Assembly: GCA_027488935.1 (NCBI GenBank)
Contig: JAIYAP010000003.1
Coordinates: forward strand, 147,753-211,752
Direction of reading: 5' to 3'
Origin: Saprospiraceae bacterium
GTDB taxonomy: Bacteria > Bacteroidota > Bacteroidia > Chitinophagales > Saprospiraceae
DNA length: 64,000 nt
Positions within the stretch are counted from its first letter, which is position 1. Each line of letters starts with the position of its first letter. The translations under genes and the position numbers were made by a program. The notes under the pieces were generated by a model. The model saw nothing but the letters and a program-made list of their open reading frames with translations, made no database searches and was not told the origin of the DNA. Below are positions 33,922-44,078 of the stretch, piece after piece.

Positions 33922-34887
33922 TTATTGATTCTGATCGGCCTTCATACTCAGCCAAGTAAGCGCATTACTGTAGTGCTGGTCTGCGACCTCATTGAGATGC
34001 GCAGGTCCACCGGCAATACTGAGCAGTACACCGCCCCAGCCGTAGCCGATTTCCTTTTGATTATCACTCCCGGCGCTGCTGAAAACCTTTGGATGCGCAC
34101 TCACAATCGCATGCCGGCAGCTCGCGAACCAAAACATAATCACGCGCCGGCACATCGGATCCAGCGTTTTCATCATCTTGGACCGTTCGATAATTTTTGC
34201 CTCATAGCCCCGCAATGGCATGCGTCGATCTCCGCTCCAGTTGCTGTCTTTCTCCTTTCTCGTTAATGGTCTTGATGGGCGATAGAGCACGGCCATCAAG
34301 GTATCCGCGAAACTTTCGTCCTGTGTTTCCAGGTAAGTTTCGAACAGGGTAAACGTGTAGCCAAGTTCATATATCGTGATGTTTCCAAGGCTATCACCCG
34401 GTGCATAGAGCACCTGTGTTTTGGCCATTTTTCGCGTGCCCTTTTCGGCTTTGGGCGTGTAGTGTAGCGATGGATACGGGTTGACGGTCCGGTTGTACTT
34501 CAGCGCATAGGTCGTAGCGCCCGATTCCGTTTTTTCGATGATAAATAAGCCGCTGATCGTGGCATGCAATACCTGGTGCAATTCATCGAGAAAAGCGTCC
34601 TCGCCGGATACCAAAGCATCGGGATCGGCGGCGGCGTTACTAATACAATCGGCCTCCCAGGAGGCCAGCGCTGCGTTATCTAGTTTAAGCATGTACTGAG
34701 CCATGCTTAGGAGTTTCACCATGGTAAACGCGCTCTGGGTAAACTCATCACCCGGCGTGGTGAACATGGTTTCATAAAATAGGAGCAAACTGCGCAGCGA
34801 CAGGTCATTCCAAGACGATGGAACGGTCACATCGCGTTTTACGCCGCTTATTTCGATGGTAATTTTTGTTACTGGTACTTCTTCCAT
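33922..34887 (-). CDS. Hypothetical phage protein, 321 aa
   Basis: A soluble, mostly helical protein preceded by a short beta-rich start (TKITIEISGVKRDVTVP). It contains no motif I know. It has its own late-type promoter 36 nt upstream and lies between the baseplate-like gene and HU, so a structural or assembly role is likely. Confidence 0.65.
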   Translation of the reverse strand: MEEVPVTKITIEISGVKRDVTVPSSWNDLSLRSLLLFYETMFTTPGDEFTQSAFTMVKLLSMAQYMLKLDNAALASWEADCISNAAADPDALVSGEDAFLDELHQVLHATISGLFIIEKTESGATTYALKYNRTVNPYPSLHYTPKAEKGTRKMAKTQVLYAPGDSLGNITIYELGYTFTLFETYLETQDESFADTLMAVLYRPSRPLTRKEKDSNWSGDRRMPLRGYEAKIIERSKMMKTLDPMCRRVIMFWFASCRHAIVSAHPKVFSSAGSDNQKEIGYGWGGVLLSIAGGPAHLNEVADQHYSNALTWLSMKADQNQ

Positions 34888-34923
34888 GGGTAATGGTTTG
34901 TAGTGATAGAATCGTTTCGCCCG

Positions 34924-34958
34924 TAAAGTTGTGACCGGCCACCACTACGCGAAAGGAC
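34924..34958 (-). promoter_or_regulatory. Prophage late-type promoter j (variant -7 box)
   Basis: GTCCTTT (34958-34952), 20-nt spacer, CAACTTTA ending at 34924. The last base of the -7 box differs (A for G). The ATG at 34887 is 36 nt downstream. The promoter lies before the end of the upstream gene's intergenic gap. Confidence 0.55.
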
Positions 34959-34959
34959 G

Positions 34960-36798
34960 CTATAACTTCACCATGGTAAGTTTCACCGTACTCAGGCCAT
35001 TCTGAGCGGCCGTAACCTCAAAGTATTTCACGATAGCCTTTACCACCCCAAGGCGATGGTAAAAAGTAACGATCGGTGTAGTCCATTGGAATAACTTAGT
35101 GAGTTGGCCAGGTGTGAGCGCGGCAGTACACTCCATGGGCGCGCCATCGCCCAGTTCAATCCAGCCCTGGTGCAGTTGCTGGTACAGGCCATCGGCACCA
35201 TCGAGTTCCAAAGAAAAATCACCGAGAATATTCCCGGCGTAATCGGTATTCAAGTGGGTACCGAGCATGTAATTATAGGATTCTCCCTGGTGCAGTCCCC
35301 AGCAAAAAAACAGCCTGAACCCGGCCGTATTTTTCACGCCTAAATCAACCTCTTCGCTGTTGCCCAGGGCAATCAATGCGGCCACCCGAAATGCGGCACC
35401 GCCCAGGTAATCAATGATGGGCTGAAAATCGCTGAGTGGCCTTGCTTCAAATTCTTTCAATGTGGTACCAGCGCCCAATACCAGTGGCTCTAACTGGGTT
35501 GCATCGGTGTAGGTGTCGCTGGTTTCCTCCTTAAACTGCATGGTAAATCCCTTTGGCGTAACGATTTGCATTTTGATCGTTGTAGGCGATACCGCATTAT
35601 CGGCATTCAAAATGCGGGCTTTGAGTTGATCTCGCCGCTTTTTAAGTACTACCCGCTTTTTCTGTATTACCGGGTAAATATTGAGGATATCCAAAATGCG
35701 CAGTACAAATGTCTGCGCATCAATATCCGGAACTTGCTTGGCCAGGTCGTAGGTTTCCGTGAATCCATTCAGGTATTTTAATCCGGTTTCGTAGCCCTCA
35801 AACAGCGTATGATCGCCCGCATAATTACCATAAATGCACAATGCGGCGAATTCCGGACTATTGTAAAAATCACCCTCCCAGGCAAAGCCCATTTGCTCAG
35901 CAATGCGGTCAAATACATACTTGACTTTCACCTGCGGGCAGTAGTTAAACTTAAAGTATTTATCATCACGCGGCACATTTTGCCCCTTTGTTGCGCCGTG
36001 TCGGTAATTAATATAGTTTTCATAATACGGGTTCTTTTGAATCGTATAAAACCCCGTATTGCGAATAACCGGCCAGCAATGCGTTGCAACTGGTGTGCTT
36101 TCTAAAGTTGTAATATGCGCCTGGAGATTGAAGTTGTTACGTTTGGCGTAGGTGTAAAAGGTATTCGGCAAAAAATTCACCATGGTATGCAGTTCTACCA
36201 CAAATGGGAACATCGTATCATCCGGATGCAGTTCAAAACTACCAGGGAAACTGGCAACGCCCGGATAATCCGCATTGATGAGCGCGGCTAAAGCGGCCAT
36301 TGCGGCGGGTATCTCTGTAAATCCTGCCGGTACATGGTAATGTGAATACTGTACCCCGTTGATTGTAATGGCGTATTGACATGGTGGCGTTGCCTGGATG
36401 CTCAGCACCCAATGCGCCTCAACAACGCGGGGTATTGTAATTACCGGCATCAAGGACCGGATTTTCAATTCCTTTATTGTACTGAGCCAGTTGATGGCTT
36501 CATTTTGAAACGTACTTTCAATTTCCGTTTCAGTAACGCTCAGGATATTCAAGTATCCGGGCGATACTGTGAAATTATCAATATACACCGTTGCTGTGGG
36601 CTGGCTTGGCCGCTTGCTGTCGAAGCGATTGAAATGCTTTACGGCGTACAGATTGTTAGGAGAAAGCGCGATTTTGAACGGAAACGAGAACACCCGATCG
36701 ACAAAATCCTTATCGAATGCCGGATTGCTTGCCGTGATGGACAGCGATGCTCCTGCTGCCAATTCTAGTACTTTGTTATTCGTTTTTAAGGCTATCAT
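34960..36798 (-). CDS. Phage tail/baseplate-type structural protein, 612 aa
   Basis: A large beta-rich protein (start MIALKTNNKVLELAAG) with domains typical of tail-tip or baseplate proteins: an early segment with DKDFVDRVFSFPF, many aromatic strands, and a helical segment near residue 365-400. No catalytic motif is visible. ATG 36798 overlaps the stop of the upstream 54-residue membrane protein (ATGA). A longer in-frame start at 36867 would run through that gene. Confidence 0.65.
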   Translation of the reverse strand: MIALKTNNKVLELAAGASLSITASNPAFDKDFVDRVFSFPFKIALSPNNLYAVKHFNRFDSKRPSQPTATVYIDNFTVSPGYLNILSVTETEIESTFQNEAINWLSTIKELKIRSLMPVITIPRVVEAHWVLSIQATPPCQYAITINGVQYSHYHVPAGFTEIPAAMAALAALINADYPGVASFPGSFELHPDDTMFPFVVELHTMVNFLPNTFYTYAKRNNFNLQAHITTLESTPVATHCWPVIRNTGFYTIQKNPYYENYINYRHGATKGQNVPRDDKYFKFNYCPQVKVKYVFDRIAEQMGFAWEGDFYNSPEFAALCIYGNYAGDHTLFEGYETGLKYLNGFTETYDLAKQVPDIDAQTFVLRILDILNIYPVIQKKRVVLKKRRDQLKARILNADNAVSPTTIKMQIVTPKGFTMQFKEETSDTYTDATQLEPLVLGAGTTLKEFEARPLSDFQPIIDYLGGAAFRVAALIALGNSEEVDLGVKNTAGFRLFFCWGLHQGESYNYMLGTHLNTDYAGNILGDFSLELDGADGLYQQLHQGWIELGDGAPMECTAALTPGQLTKLFQWTTPIVTFYHRLGVVKAIVKYFEVTAAQNGLSTVKLTMVKL

Positions 36799-36959
36799 GT
36801 GCAGAAAATACGGTAAACGATTGCCAATGAAATAAGGGCGATCCCTACTCCTGCAGGGATCGCCCATTTCTTATGCGCTATTCGTGGCCATGCATGGTAT
36901 ATCCCACTCAAATTGCCCACCAGCAAGATGATGGTGATGCATTCGTGCGTGGTGATCAT
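36795..36959 (-). CDS. 54-residue membrane protein, coupled at both ends
   Basis: ATG 36959 overlaps the stop of the upstream gene (ATGA), and its TGA overlaps the ATG of the next gene in the same way, which is strong evidence for a real gene. It has two hydrophobic segments (CITIILLVGNLSGI and GVGIALISLAIVY) separated by a basic turn. This is the shape of a small holin-like or membrane-scaffold protein. A 11-bp hairpin (36836-36865) lies inside its coding sequence. Confidence 0.65.
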   Translation of the reverse strand: MITTHECITIILLVGNLSGIYHAWPRIAHKKWAIPAGVGIALISLAIVYRIFCT

Positions 36960-37549
36960 CTTTTGAAAAACTGGGAGAATGTAAGTTCACTGCCCAGGTA
37001 ATACCCGGCACTTATTGCGGCGCTTTGCATGGCGATGCGGGCAATGGGGTACCACCATTTGCCAGACCTTTTCCACTGGGTAGCGATGGGTACGGTTGCC
37101 GTAACGCCTGCCGAAAAAAGCAACATATGGTGCGCGCTGGCCGTGAAGTGGTATGCATCACTCAACTGCACGGGGCAGCGCCTCCAGTATTTGTTTTCCC
37201 AGGAAATTGAGTTGTCCCAGTATTGGCGATTGGCGTTTGGGAAGCGTTTGAAAAATACGTCTTTGCGCCATAGCAGGGCTTCGTGTAGCCCGCCGAATAT
37301 TCCGGAGGCGAATGCCAGGGATGCAGGGGCGATTGTGCGCTTTGCTTCTTGCTTCCAGTTGAAGGTAGGATCTGGATAAGAATATGGGCGCTCTACCAAT
37401 GGGCCTTTATCAAAGGATTTATCGAGGTAAATACCTTGATAGATCGGTGGTACATTGAAATTTGGAACTAACTGGTAATTAGGGGCCTGTTGTGCGATGC
37501 TTAGTTGTAGCAGGCAAAGCAGAAAAAACAATGTAAATAGGTGCTTCAT
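36956..37549 (-). CDS. Exported protein of the prophage late cluster
   Basis: A 197-residue protein with a clear signal peptide (cleavage near SIAQQ, residue 20) and hydrophobic, alanine-rich helices in the C-terminal half. I do not recognise a family. It is one of four adjacent late genes whose products have signal peptides, which is unusual for virion parts and may indicate a surface or lysogenic-conversion role. Confidence 0.6.
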   Translation of the reverse strand: MKHLFTLFFLLCLLQLSIAQQAPNYQLVPNFNVPPIYQGIYLDKSFDKGPLVERPYSYPDPTFNWKQEAKRTIAPASLAFASGIFGGLHEALLWRKDVFFKRFPNANRQYWDNSISWENKYWRRCPVQLSDAYHFTASAHHMLLFSAGVTATVPIATQWKRSGKWWYPIARIAMQSAAISAGYYLGSELTFSQFFKR

Positions 37550-37550
37550 G

Positions 37551-38153
37551 CTAGATTTTTTTTAAGATGACCGATTTATCAATTGATTGCCACAATCCTT
37601 CCTTTACCCGGAATAAGAGGTTTATTCCGGTCGCTGGATAGTTTATGAGTCGCATCATTTTGCCAAAAATGAGCATTGTTTTAGCAGTACTACCTGCCGG
37701 AAGTAATCGCTTTCTTTGGTTGGTGGAAAGCACCGGGAACGTTACATTGGTTGTTGTACCATTGATTATAATTACCCATTGCCCTATGCTTAACTCGGCG
37801 CTGTAAGCATCCATTAATTGCTTTACGGGCGATCGTGCAGTAAGTGATATGCAAAGCGTATCCATCTTTGCGAAATCAATACTTGCCTGACGGGCTTGCA
37901 TTGCGATTACAGCGGCTTCTGCGATCATATTACATCTAGTTTCTATTTTTTGCACTTGGTCATTTAAAATAGAGATACTATCGCCTTGTATGGTTGCCCG
38001 CTCTGTATATGATCCATCAGCATACTGAACTAGGTTTATTGTATATAAAAAACCTGATTTTGAGGTATTATAGGTAGTATCCAAAACTACCTGAGATTGT
38101 GCACTTATATTTAAGTACACAAGGCTGAAAAATAAAAAGAAAAGGTATTTCAT
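37551..38153 (-). CDS. Exported hypothetical protein
   Basis: A 200-residue protein with a signal peptide (cleavage near NISAQS, residue 19), then mixed alpha/beta sequence without a known motif. It begins 24 nt after the fibre-like gene and ends 1 nt before the next gene. Part of the same signal-peptide cluster. Confidence 0.6.
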   Translation of the reverse strand: MKYLFFLFFSLVYLNISAQSQVVLDTTYNTSKSGFLYTINLVQYADGSYTERATIQGDSISILNDQVQKIETRCNMIAEAAVIAMQARQASIDFAKMDTLCISLTARSPVKQLMDAYSAELSIGQWVIIINGTTTNVTFPVLSTNQRKRLLPAGSTAKTMLIFGKMMRLINYPATGINLLFRVKEGLWQSIDKSVILKKI

Positions 38154-38177
38154 AGTTGTCGTTTATGGGTTCCCCCG

Positions 38178-41100
38178 TTATTTTAAGATTCGATACTTGA
38201 ATGTGGCGGCACCTGGATCATTAGTACCAGATCCCCAACTAATAACATTGACCCAGATAGTTCCTGAAGTAGAACAACCAGCGGTGAAAGTAAATGAGCC
38301 TCCAGAAGCGAATGGATTGCTTATTGTGATGATATCACCTGATGCTGCATTCGAATCAGTGAATGTTAATACGGCGCCTGTACCCTGCGCCATCGCCGGA
38401 AAATCTAAAGATGGGCTTGTACCACTATATCCTTTGATCAAAACATATCGTGAGAATGCGTCTGGCGAGTATTGTAAGTCGGTGCCGTTGTTTTCAATAT
38501 TACCGGCTGCTATGGTGGTTGTATTGGTCCCTGCTGGGATATTAAGCGGTGCTGTGCTGGTTGTGCCAGCTGCTATTGTTAGCGTTGCGGCGGCTAGTGT
38601 GGCCGTGCCTAGGCCTGTGCGGCCATCGTCGCGCACCATCAGCGCGTTATTGGTGGCGTTGTTGTGTACTTGCAAGGACCACGTTGCGCTAGTTGCCCCA
38701 GTGCCCACAATATGCACTTTGGCAGCCGCACTCGTTGCGCCTACAGCCAGACTCCCAGTAACAAGTAAATTAGACGCTGTTGCATCGTCACTAGAGATTA
38801 CTTGCAAAGTATTGTTAGCAAACCGTTTTAATCCTGGCATAGTGGGACCCGTACCGCCAAATTGTAGAATACCGAATCCGTTATATGAATTATTATAGAG
38901 TGTAAGATTCCCGTTTGCCGCCGATGATATTTTGGAAAATGTATTCCAATTTAGGTCGGTAGAGTTAGATAAAACAATAGACCCGTTCGAGGTGATAGAT
39001 GTTAATGCTGTTCCTGCGCTGTTCTGAAACTGAGCAAGATTTGCTGTTTGCCCGGCTGCGCCGCGTACAATTAAGCCTATCTCGGTAGCGGTGCCAATTT
39101 GCACATGCAATCGGGCTGCTGGTGCCCCTGTAGTGCCTAGCGTAAGGCTTCCACCCAGCCATGTTTGTGTGGTGGCGCTGGTGCCTATTACAGTAGTGTT
39201 GGTTCCTAAACTTTGAGCGTTTAGGCCTCCAATTACTACCTCATTAGATGTAGGCGAACCACTTGTGCCGTTAGTAGATCGCGCACCAGCACCTATGTAC
39301 ACGCTATTAGCAAAGTATTGTGAATTTCCTAACGCATTTGTGTACGATCCAGCGTCGATACCAATTGCAACAAACTGATTCCCGCTAATGTGGTTTAGCG
39401 CTGAATTACCACCTATAGATACATACCCGTTGGCGTCGCTATAACGCGCAGCCTGATACCCAACAGCAGCGTAATTAGAACCTGTACCACCAGATATGTA
39501 ACCAAGTGCGACGAAATCTTGACCGGAAATATTGGAACCCGCTGCAAATCTCCCCATCGCCACCCATCTTGCTGTGGTAGACGTGTTCTGATATGCGGAG
39601 TAAGAACCTATTGCTGTCCAATCTGTTCCTAATGCCGCCTGACCAGCGCTTGCCCCTATCGCTGTCCAATGCGAACCTGTACGGTTTGATAAACCTGCAT
39701 CAGCACCAAACGCGCTCCAAAATGTCCCCGTAGTGTTAGTAAACCCTGAATTTGCACCAAATGAACTGACATTCGTTGCTGTTGTAACTAAATTGCCCGC
39801 ATTAGAACCAAAAAGTGTTTTCTTAATTCCCGTTCCTCCTGATACAGAAGAAAAGTGACCACTATTGTTACCTATGATTGTATTACTTGTTGTATTGCTT
39901 TGCACAGTAAGCGTAATACCACCGCTGCTACTTTTATATGCAATTAATGGTGTAGCCGCGGTGATTCTACGAACACTTACCACTACAGTTCCATCAAAGT
40001 CTGCCGTTGGCGTAATTACCAACGTAGCAGTTGAGGTTGTCTGTTGTTGAGGGAATTGCCCTGTTGCTATAAATGCTGCGGAAGTTATGCCTCCTAAAGT
40101 TGCTACGAAAGAGCCAGCAGTACGGCCTGTTACAGTGAAATTAACCTGATAAAATGCACCACTTACAATTGTAAGTGAATTAGCCGTAAGCGGGCCTGTT
40201 CCCGCACCACCTGTGTCCTGATACCCCGTGGCAAACGAAGTGCCTGTCCAACCTGTTCCGGTAGCAGTTGTGGCCAATTCACCACTTGTCGCAGGGCCGT
40301 CAGATACCGCCGTCCCTTGAATATCAAATCGGTCAGCGCTCATAGTTGTAGTACCGAGGCCCAACCAACCATTTAAATAGTTGTTGGCAGTGCCTACTCC
40401 ATAAATACCCCATCCGCTATTGTTGCGGTATTCGAACGACCTCCAAGAGGCAGCATTTGTGAGAATTGGGTTTGCAAGGAATCCGATGGACGCGCCGGAA
40501 GCGCCTCCAGTTTGATTTACATTAGGGCTGACGTTGAACCAACGCAATTCCCCGGTCCCAGAAGTAGGAGCAAAACCCGTTGATATTCCTACTAAGTTGC
40601 GTACTCCAGATGTTATTGTCGGTGATCCTTGCCCATTTCCAAAAACTATGTCAGAAAGACCCGTAGTTGAGGGAAACACAGAAGACCTTAATATGATGCT
40701 TTCCTGTCCAGATGTAGCATCACCCATAAATAACCCGTTGATGGAGTTGGAAGCCCCAACGGTTATCCCACCCGGCACAAAAACAGCCCCATCATCCCTA
40801 ATCCGCAGCGCATTATTCGACCCCGTCAAGTTATGAAACTGCGCCGTCCATGTGGAGGAGGTGGAGCCAGCGCCTACGACGTACATGCGCGCTAAAGGCA
40901 AATTAACGCCTATACCTACATTCCCCAAAGAGTCTATTTTCATTCTTTGCAGGTTGTTGGTTCGGAACGCTAAAGAAACAAGATTAGTCGTACCTAGAAA
41001 ATCACTCCCAGCAGTTGCAGTATTACCAGTTAGCCCCCAGCCGCCTAGATCCGCAGACGGTACCCAGCCGCTACCATTCCATTTTATTACCTGGCCCGTT

Positions 41101-41972
41101 GCGGCTGCGCTCTGGCCTAATTTTGACAAAGTAATACCACCAGCCAAGTCGCTGTTTGGTATAGATAGTGGTTTAATATTATTACTATCAATTGTAGCAC
41201 TTTGGATATTAACGCCAGCAATGGTTGCCAGCCGTATATCTGAACCAGCCAGGCTTCTAGGCTTAACGTGCGTACTATCTAGCGAATTTAATTGCATATT
41301 TGCCCCTGCAATAGTTGCCAGTGCTATGTCGCCGCCTGCAATGCTGCGCGGTTTTACATGCGTACTGTCTACCTGGTTGCTGGCCAATGTGGTAACAGTA
41401 GAACCGGAAGTTTTTGTAATGGCACCCGTTAAAGCATACGTATCAACTACCCAGGCGCTAGTGGAACGGTCGTATCTATAAAACACCCCATCCGTTGTAT
41501 TTTTCGCCCAAAACGGTCCATAATTCGCATTTGGGGTAAACGTAGGCAGCGTGCCACTACTCGCAGTATAAAGCCCAACGGCACGCATAAGGCTATCGGC
41601 TGATAATGTTGTGCCAGTAGCATCCGCAGCAGGTGCCCAGGATGTACCATTCCACTTGAGTATCTGGCCGCTGGATGCGCCTTGCTGCGCCAACTCGAGC
41701 GGGCTGCCCGTGGTGCCGGATCCAGAAAAGCGCGTGGTTTTTGCAACGGTTTGTAAAAAGGTGCCGGTTACCCAATCGTATACCGCCTTTCCGGTCGGTG
41801 TTTGATAGTGCGTCGCCGCATTACTGATGGATTTAATCACATCGGTGAGCGTATCACCGGTCAGTATCAACCTTTCTTTTACGATTACCTTTTGCGCGGT
41901 AGTCGTTTGCGTATAACCAGGTGCCGCAATAGCAATAAGAACACATGCAATTAAGCAACGTATGAATTTCAT
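38178..41972 (-). CDS. Tail-fibre/adhesin-like repetitive protein, 1264 aa
   Basis: Very rich in Gly, Ala, Ser and Thr. Several internal repeats are visible: two copies of SGQILKWNGTSW-type segments, three DSTHVKPRS/DSNNIKPLS segments, and two blocks with STSSTWTAQFHN and SATWSLQVHN. The centre (about residues 715-905) has YadA-head-like repeats of the form A-x-G-x-x-A. These features suggest a long trimeric fibre that binds the host surface. It begins with a Sec signal peptide (cleavage near GYTQ, residue 22), which is odd for a phage fibre. ATG overlaps the preceding stop. Confidence 0.7.
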   Translation of the reverse strand: MKFIRCLIACVLIAIAAPGYTQTTTAQKVIVKERLILTGDTLTDVIKSISNAATHYQTPTGKAVYDWVTGTFLQTVAKTTRFSGSGTTGSPLELAQQGASSGQILKWNGTSWAPAADATGTTLSADSLMRAVGLYTASSGTLPTFTPNANYGPFWAKNTTDGVFYRYDRSTSAWVVDTYALTGAITKTSGSTVTTLASNQVDSTHVKPRSIAGGDIALATIAGANMQLNSLDSTHVKPRSLAGSDIRLATIAGVNIQSATIDSNNIKPLSIPNSDLAGGITLSKLGQSAAATGQVIKWNGSGWVPSADLGGWGLTGNTATAGSDFLGTTNLVSLAFRTNNLQRMKIDSLGNVGIGVNLPLARMYVVGAGSTSSTWTAQFHNLTGSNNALRIRDDGAVFVPGGITVGASNSINGLFMGDATSGQESIILRSSVFPSTTGLSDIVFGNGQGSPTITSGVRNLVGISTGFAPTSGTGELRWFNVSPNVNQTGGASGASIGFLANPILTNAASWRSFEYRNNSGWGIYGVGTANNYLNGWLGLGTTTMSADRFDIQGTAVSDGPATSGELATTATGTGWTGTSFATGYQDTGGAGTGPLTANSLTIVSGAFYQVNFTVTGRTAGSFVATLGGITSAAFIATGQFPQQQTTSTATLVITPTADFDGTVVVSVRRITAATPLIAYKSSSGGITLTVQSNTTSNTIIGNNSGHFSSVSGGTGIKKTLFGSNAGNLVTTATNVSSFGANSGFTNTTGTFWSAFGADAGLSNRTGSHWTAIGASAGQAALGTDWTAIGSYSAYQNTSTTARWVAMGRFAAGSNISGQDFVALGYISGGTGSNYAAVGYQAARYSDANGYVSIGGNSALNHISGNQFVAIGIDAGSYTNALGNSQYFANSVYIGAGARSTNGTSGSPTSNEVVIGGLNAQSLGTNTTVIGTSATTQTWLGGSLTLGTTGAPAARLHVQIGTATEIGLIVRGAAGQTANLAQFQNSAGTALTSITSNGSIVLSNSTDLNWNTFSKISSAANGNLTLYNNSYNGFGILQFGGTGPTMPGLKRFANNTLQVISSDDATASNLLVTGSLAVGATSAAAKVHIVGTGATSATWSLQVHNNATNNALMVRDDGRTGLGTATLAAATLTIAAGTTSTAPLNIPAGTNTTTIAAGNIENNGTDLQYSPDAFSRYVLIKGYSGTSPSLDFPAMAQGTGAVLTFTDSNAASGDIITISNPFASGGSFTFTAGCSTSGTIWVNVISWGSGTNDPGAATFKYRILK

Positions 41973-42391
41973 CGATAGTAAAGTTTTACAGTTAATGTGC
42001 CAGTGAAGCCGCTGAAATAGATGTTTCCTGCCGTTTTGAAGTATTTTTCAATTACGAAAACGGCCCCATTTGTATCATAGGGCTCTGATTCAAAAAGGTC
42101 GGTTCCGCTTACGGTAGTGCCGAGCGAAAACGTTCCTGATGCCGCACCAATTACCACAAATTTTTCCAGGAGTTTCCCTGCAGGTATTGCGACGCTCGGC
42201 GCGCCAGTGGTGATGCTGGCGCTAACTGGATCAGCGCCATTGATGGATATATTCGCTTCAATCCATGCAAGCAATACCGATAACTCAACACCTCTAGGTG
42301 CGGCTGGCAAACCATTTCCACGAAATTGAAACGGGATCCTGGTGTCGCTGTAAAGCGTAGTTTGAAGCGTAAACGTATCTACCTTAGCCAT
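41969..42391 (-). CDS. Small beta-rich structural protein
   Basis: A 140-residue protein made mostly of beta strands with Gly/Thr-rich turns, ending in LTVKLYYR. It overlaps the fibre gene by 4 nt and follows a tail gene by 4 nt, suggesting a role as a fibre-attachment or tail-tip protein. No known family. Confidence 0.6.
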   Translation of the reverse strand: MAKVDTFTLQTTLYSDTRIPFQFRGNGLPAAPRGVELSVLLAWIEANISINGADPVSASITTGAPSVAIPAGKLLEKFVVIGAASGTFSLGTTVSGTDLFESEPYDTNGAVFVIEKYFKTAGNIYFSGFTGTLTVKLYYR

Positions 42392-42395
42392 ATCT

Positions 42396-44078
42396 TTATG
42401 TTAGCCATGGCATTGCGAAAGTATCCATCCAGGCATTTCCTCCAGGATCTTCCCATGCTGCCATTAAAGCACTTTGTTTAAAGTTGGAATAGTTGCGCTC
42501 ATCTCTGCGAGGCCGCGCATTAAACTGGTATGCATGCAAGTCCCGATTAGAATCGGTCACTTCAAAATCATTGCTGGTAAGCAATAAGGGTATATAGCCC
42601 TTCACACTTACATCATACACAGAAGCGGAAAGTAAGACCTCTTGCAAAGAGTCCGCTTCTTCCCTTCTAACAAACCCTGTTCGATACGTGAATGTATTGT
42701 CAAATTGCTGTGCGTATTGGAAGCGCTCAGTAGCCAATTCATTGTAACCCGGTAAAAGCGATCGCTCGGACACAGAGCGATCTATATTCAATTTCTTGCC
42801 GTGTGCACCCGTACAACGCCATACTTCCGGCACGCCAAATGCATTCAAATAACACACAAACCGCTCACTACGCTGATAATCCCGATTGATGTAATAAGTA
42901 CGCTCAGCACTCAGCGCCGTAAACGAAAACCCGCTTACCTCTGGATCATCAAACCCTACCTGTACGGTGTAGCGATACGCCGCATCCTGGTTATCAATAC
43001 CAAGCGCTGTGGGGCTTACAGGAATGATGGCCGTCTCCTTGTCCGCAATAAAAAGGGCACCTGCAGTGTACCGATAAATGGCCGCACTGGCACTGTTATC
43101 ATTAATGCTGTACCAAACCACCTTTACAACCGGCTTTACTGCAATCCCGTAGTAGTTAAACCAGTTCAAAAACACCGGTTGGTTGAGTATTACTTGCTGA
43201 TCACCAGGCATCCAGGTAAGCAGTGAATTATCCGAATCAATTGCACTCAGATAGTCAAATAACCCAAAGAGTGTTTGACTTACGCCGCCATCCATCACCA
43301 ATTTTATTGCGCTGTAATCCCAATCCTGCACCACCACCGGCGATCCGTACTCTTCGGTCCACCGCACATAATACCGGCGCAAATTATCCGCAAGGGTAAC
43401 TTCATCGGTGCCCCATACAGGTACAAGCGGCTCTACCCGCTCCGATTGGCACTGCCCTTCCAATACGCTCGATATATCAAAGTAACAAAAGCCGGTGCCG
43501 GGCTCTGGCAAGCCTTCCAGTTGTGCAACCTGCTCGTAGGTGCCGCTTTTGTATTGGGTTTCGAAAAACACCTCAAACCGGATCTTGTAATTATCCGGCG
43601 TCATATCATCGGTAGCAGCGTGATCCATGATAGCAAAACCGTGGGTATTGGCAACAGAAAGTACCCATCCAACAACTTCAAGGGCTTGCATGCGCAGTTT
43701 CAAACTTCCGGAAACCGATATAGAACGGACTGTAAACCAAGGCGCAATACGTGGGTGCTGTTGAATGATTTGCACCACTGTTGCCCAGTAGTCGCCATTG
43801 GTTCCCGTCCAGGTATTGGTAGGTAATTGATTGGTACCAGTGTACAGATTTGCCGCAGTAAAAACTACGGTTTGGCTGGTATTGTCGGCATCGGTATAGG
43901 TAATCGTGACCGTTTCACCGGCCGTAAACCGATCGCTGAGCGAATAGGATAAATCCGTATAAACGCCCATTGCATCGTACAAGTCGCCACCGATCATTTG
44001 AGCAGCGCGAAACTTCCAGATGCATTGGTTGCGGGCAAAGCAAATATCGCCCGGCTGTGTAAGCAGTGCGATTGCCAT
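42396..44078 (-). CDS. Phage tail structural protein, 560 aa
   Basis: A beta-rich protein with many aromatic residues (MAIALLTQPGDICFARN at the start) and no signal peptide. Size and composition fit tail-tip or distal-tail proteins. It shares one base with the stop of the preceding gene, so expression is coupled to late promoter c. No enzymatic motif is seen. Confidence 0.6.
   Translation of the reverse strand: MAIALLTQPGDICFARNQCIWKFRAAQMIGGDLYDAMGVYTDLSYSLSDRFTAGETVTITYTDADNTSQTVVFTAANLYTGTNQLPTNTWTGTNGDYWATVVQIIQQHPRIAPWFTVRSISVSGSLKLRMQALEVVGWVLSVANTHGFAIMDHAATDDMTPDNYKIRFEVFFETQYKSGTYEQVAQLEGLPEPGTGFCYFDISSVLEGQCQSERVEPLVPVWGTDEVTLADNLRRYYVRWTEEYGSPVVVQDWDYSAIKLVMDGGVSQTLFGLFDYLSAIDSDNSLLTWMPGDQQVILNQPVFLNWFNYYGIAVKPVVKVVWYSINDNSASAAIYRYTAGALFIADKETAIIPVSPTALGIDNQDAAYRYTVQVGFDDPEVSGFSFTALSAERTYYINRDYQRSERFVCYLNAFGVPEVWRCTGAHGKKLNIDRSVSERSLLPGYNELATERFQYAQQFDNTFTYRTGFVRREEADSLQEVLLSASVYDVSVKGYIPLLLTSNDFEVTDSNRDLHAYQFNARPRRDERNYSNFKQSALMAAWEDPGGNAWMDTFAMPWLT

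Noticed and set aside
36836..36865. Terminator between two tail genes
   Set aside because: It lies inside a coupled 54-residue coding sequence, so termination here would break the operon.
38197..38898. + strand frames opposite the fibre gene
   Set aside because: Low-complexity repeats keep antisense frames open; the - strand frame has signal peptide, repeats and coupled neighbours.
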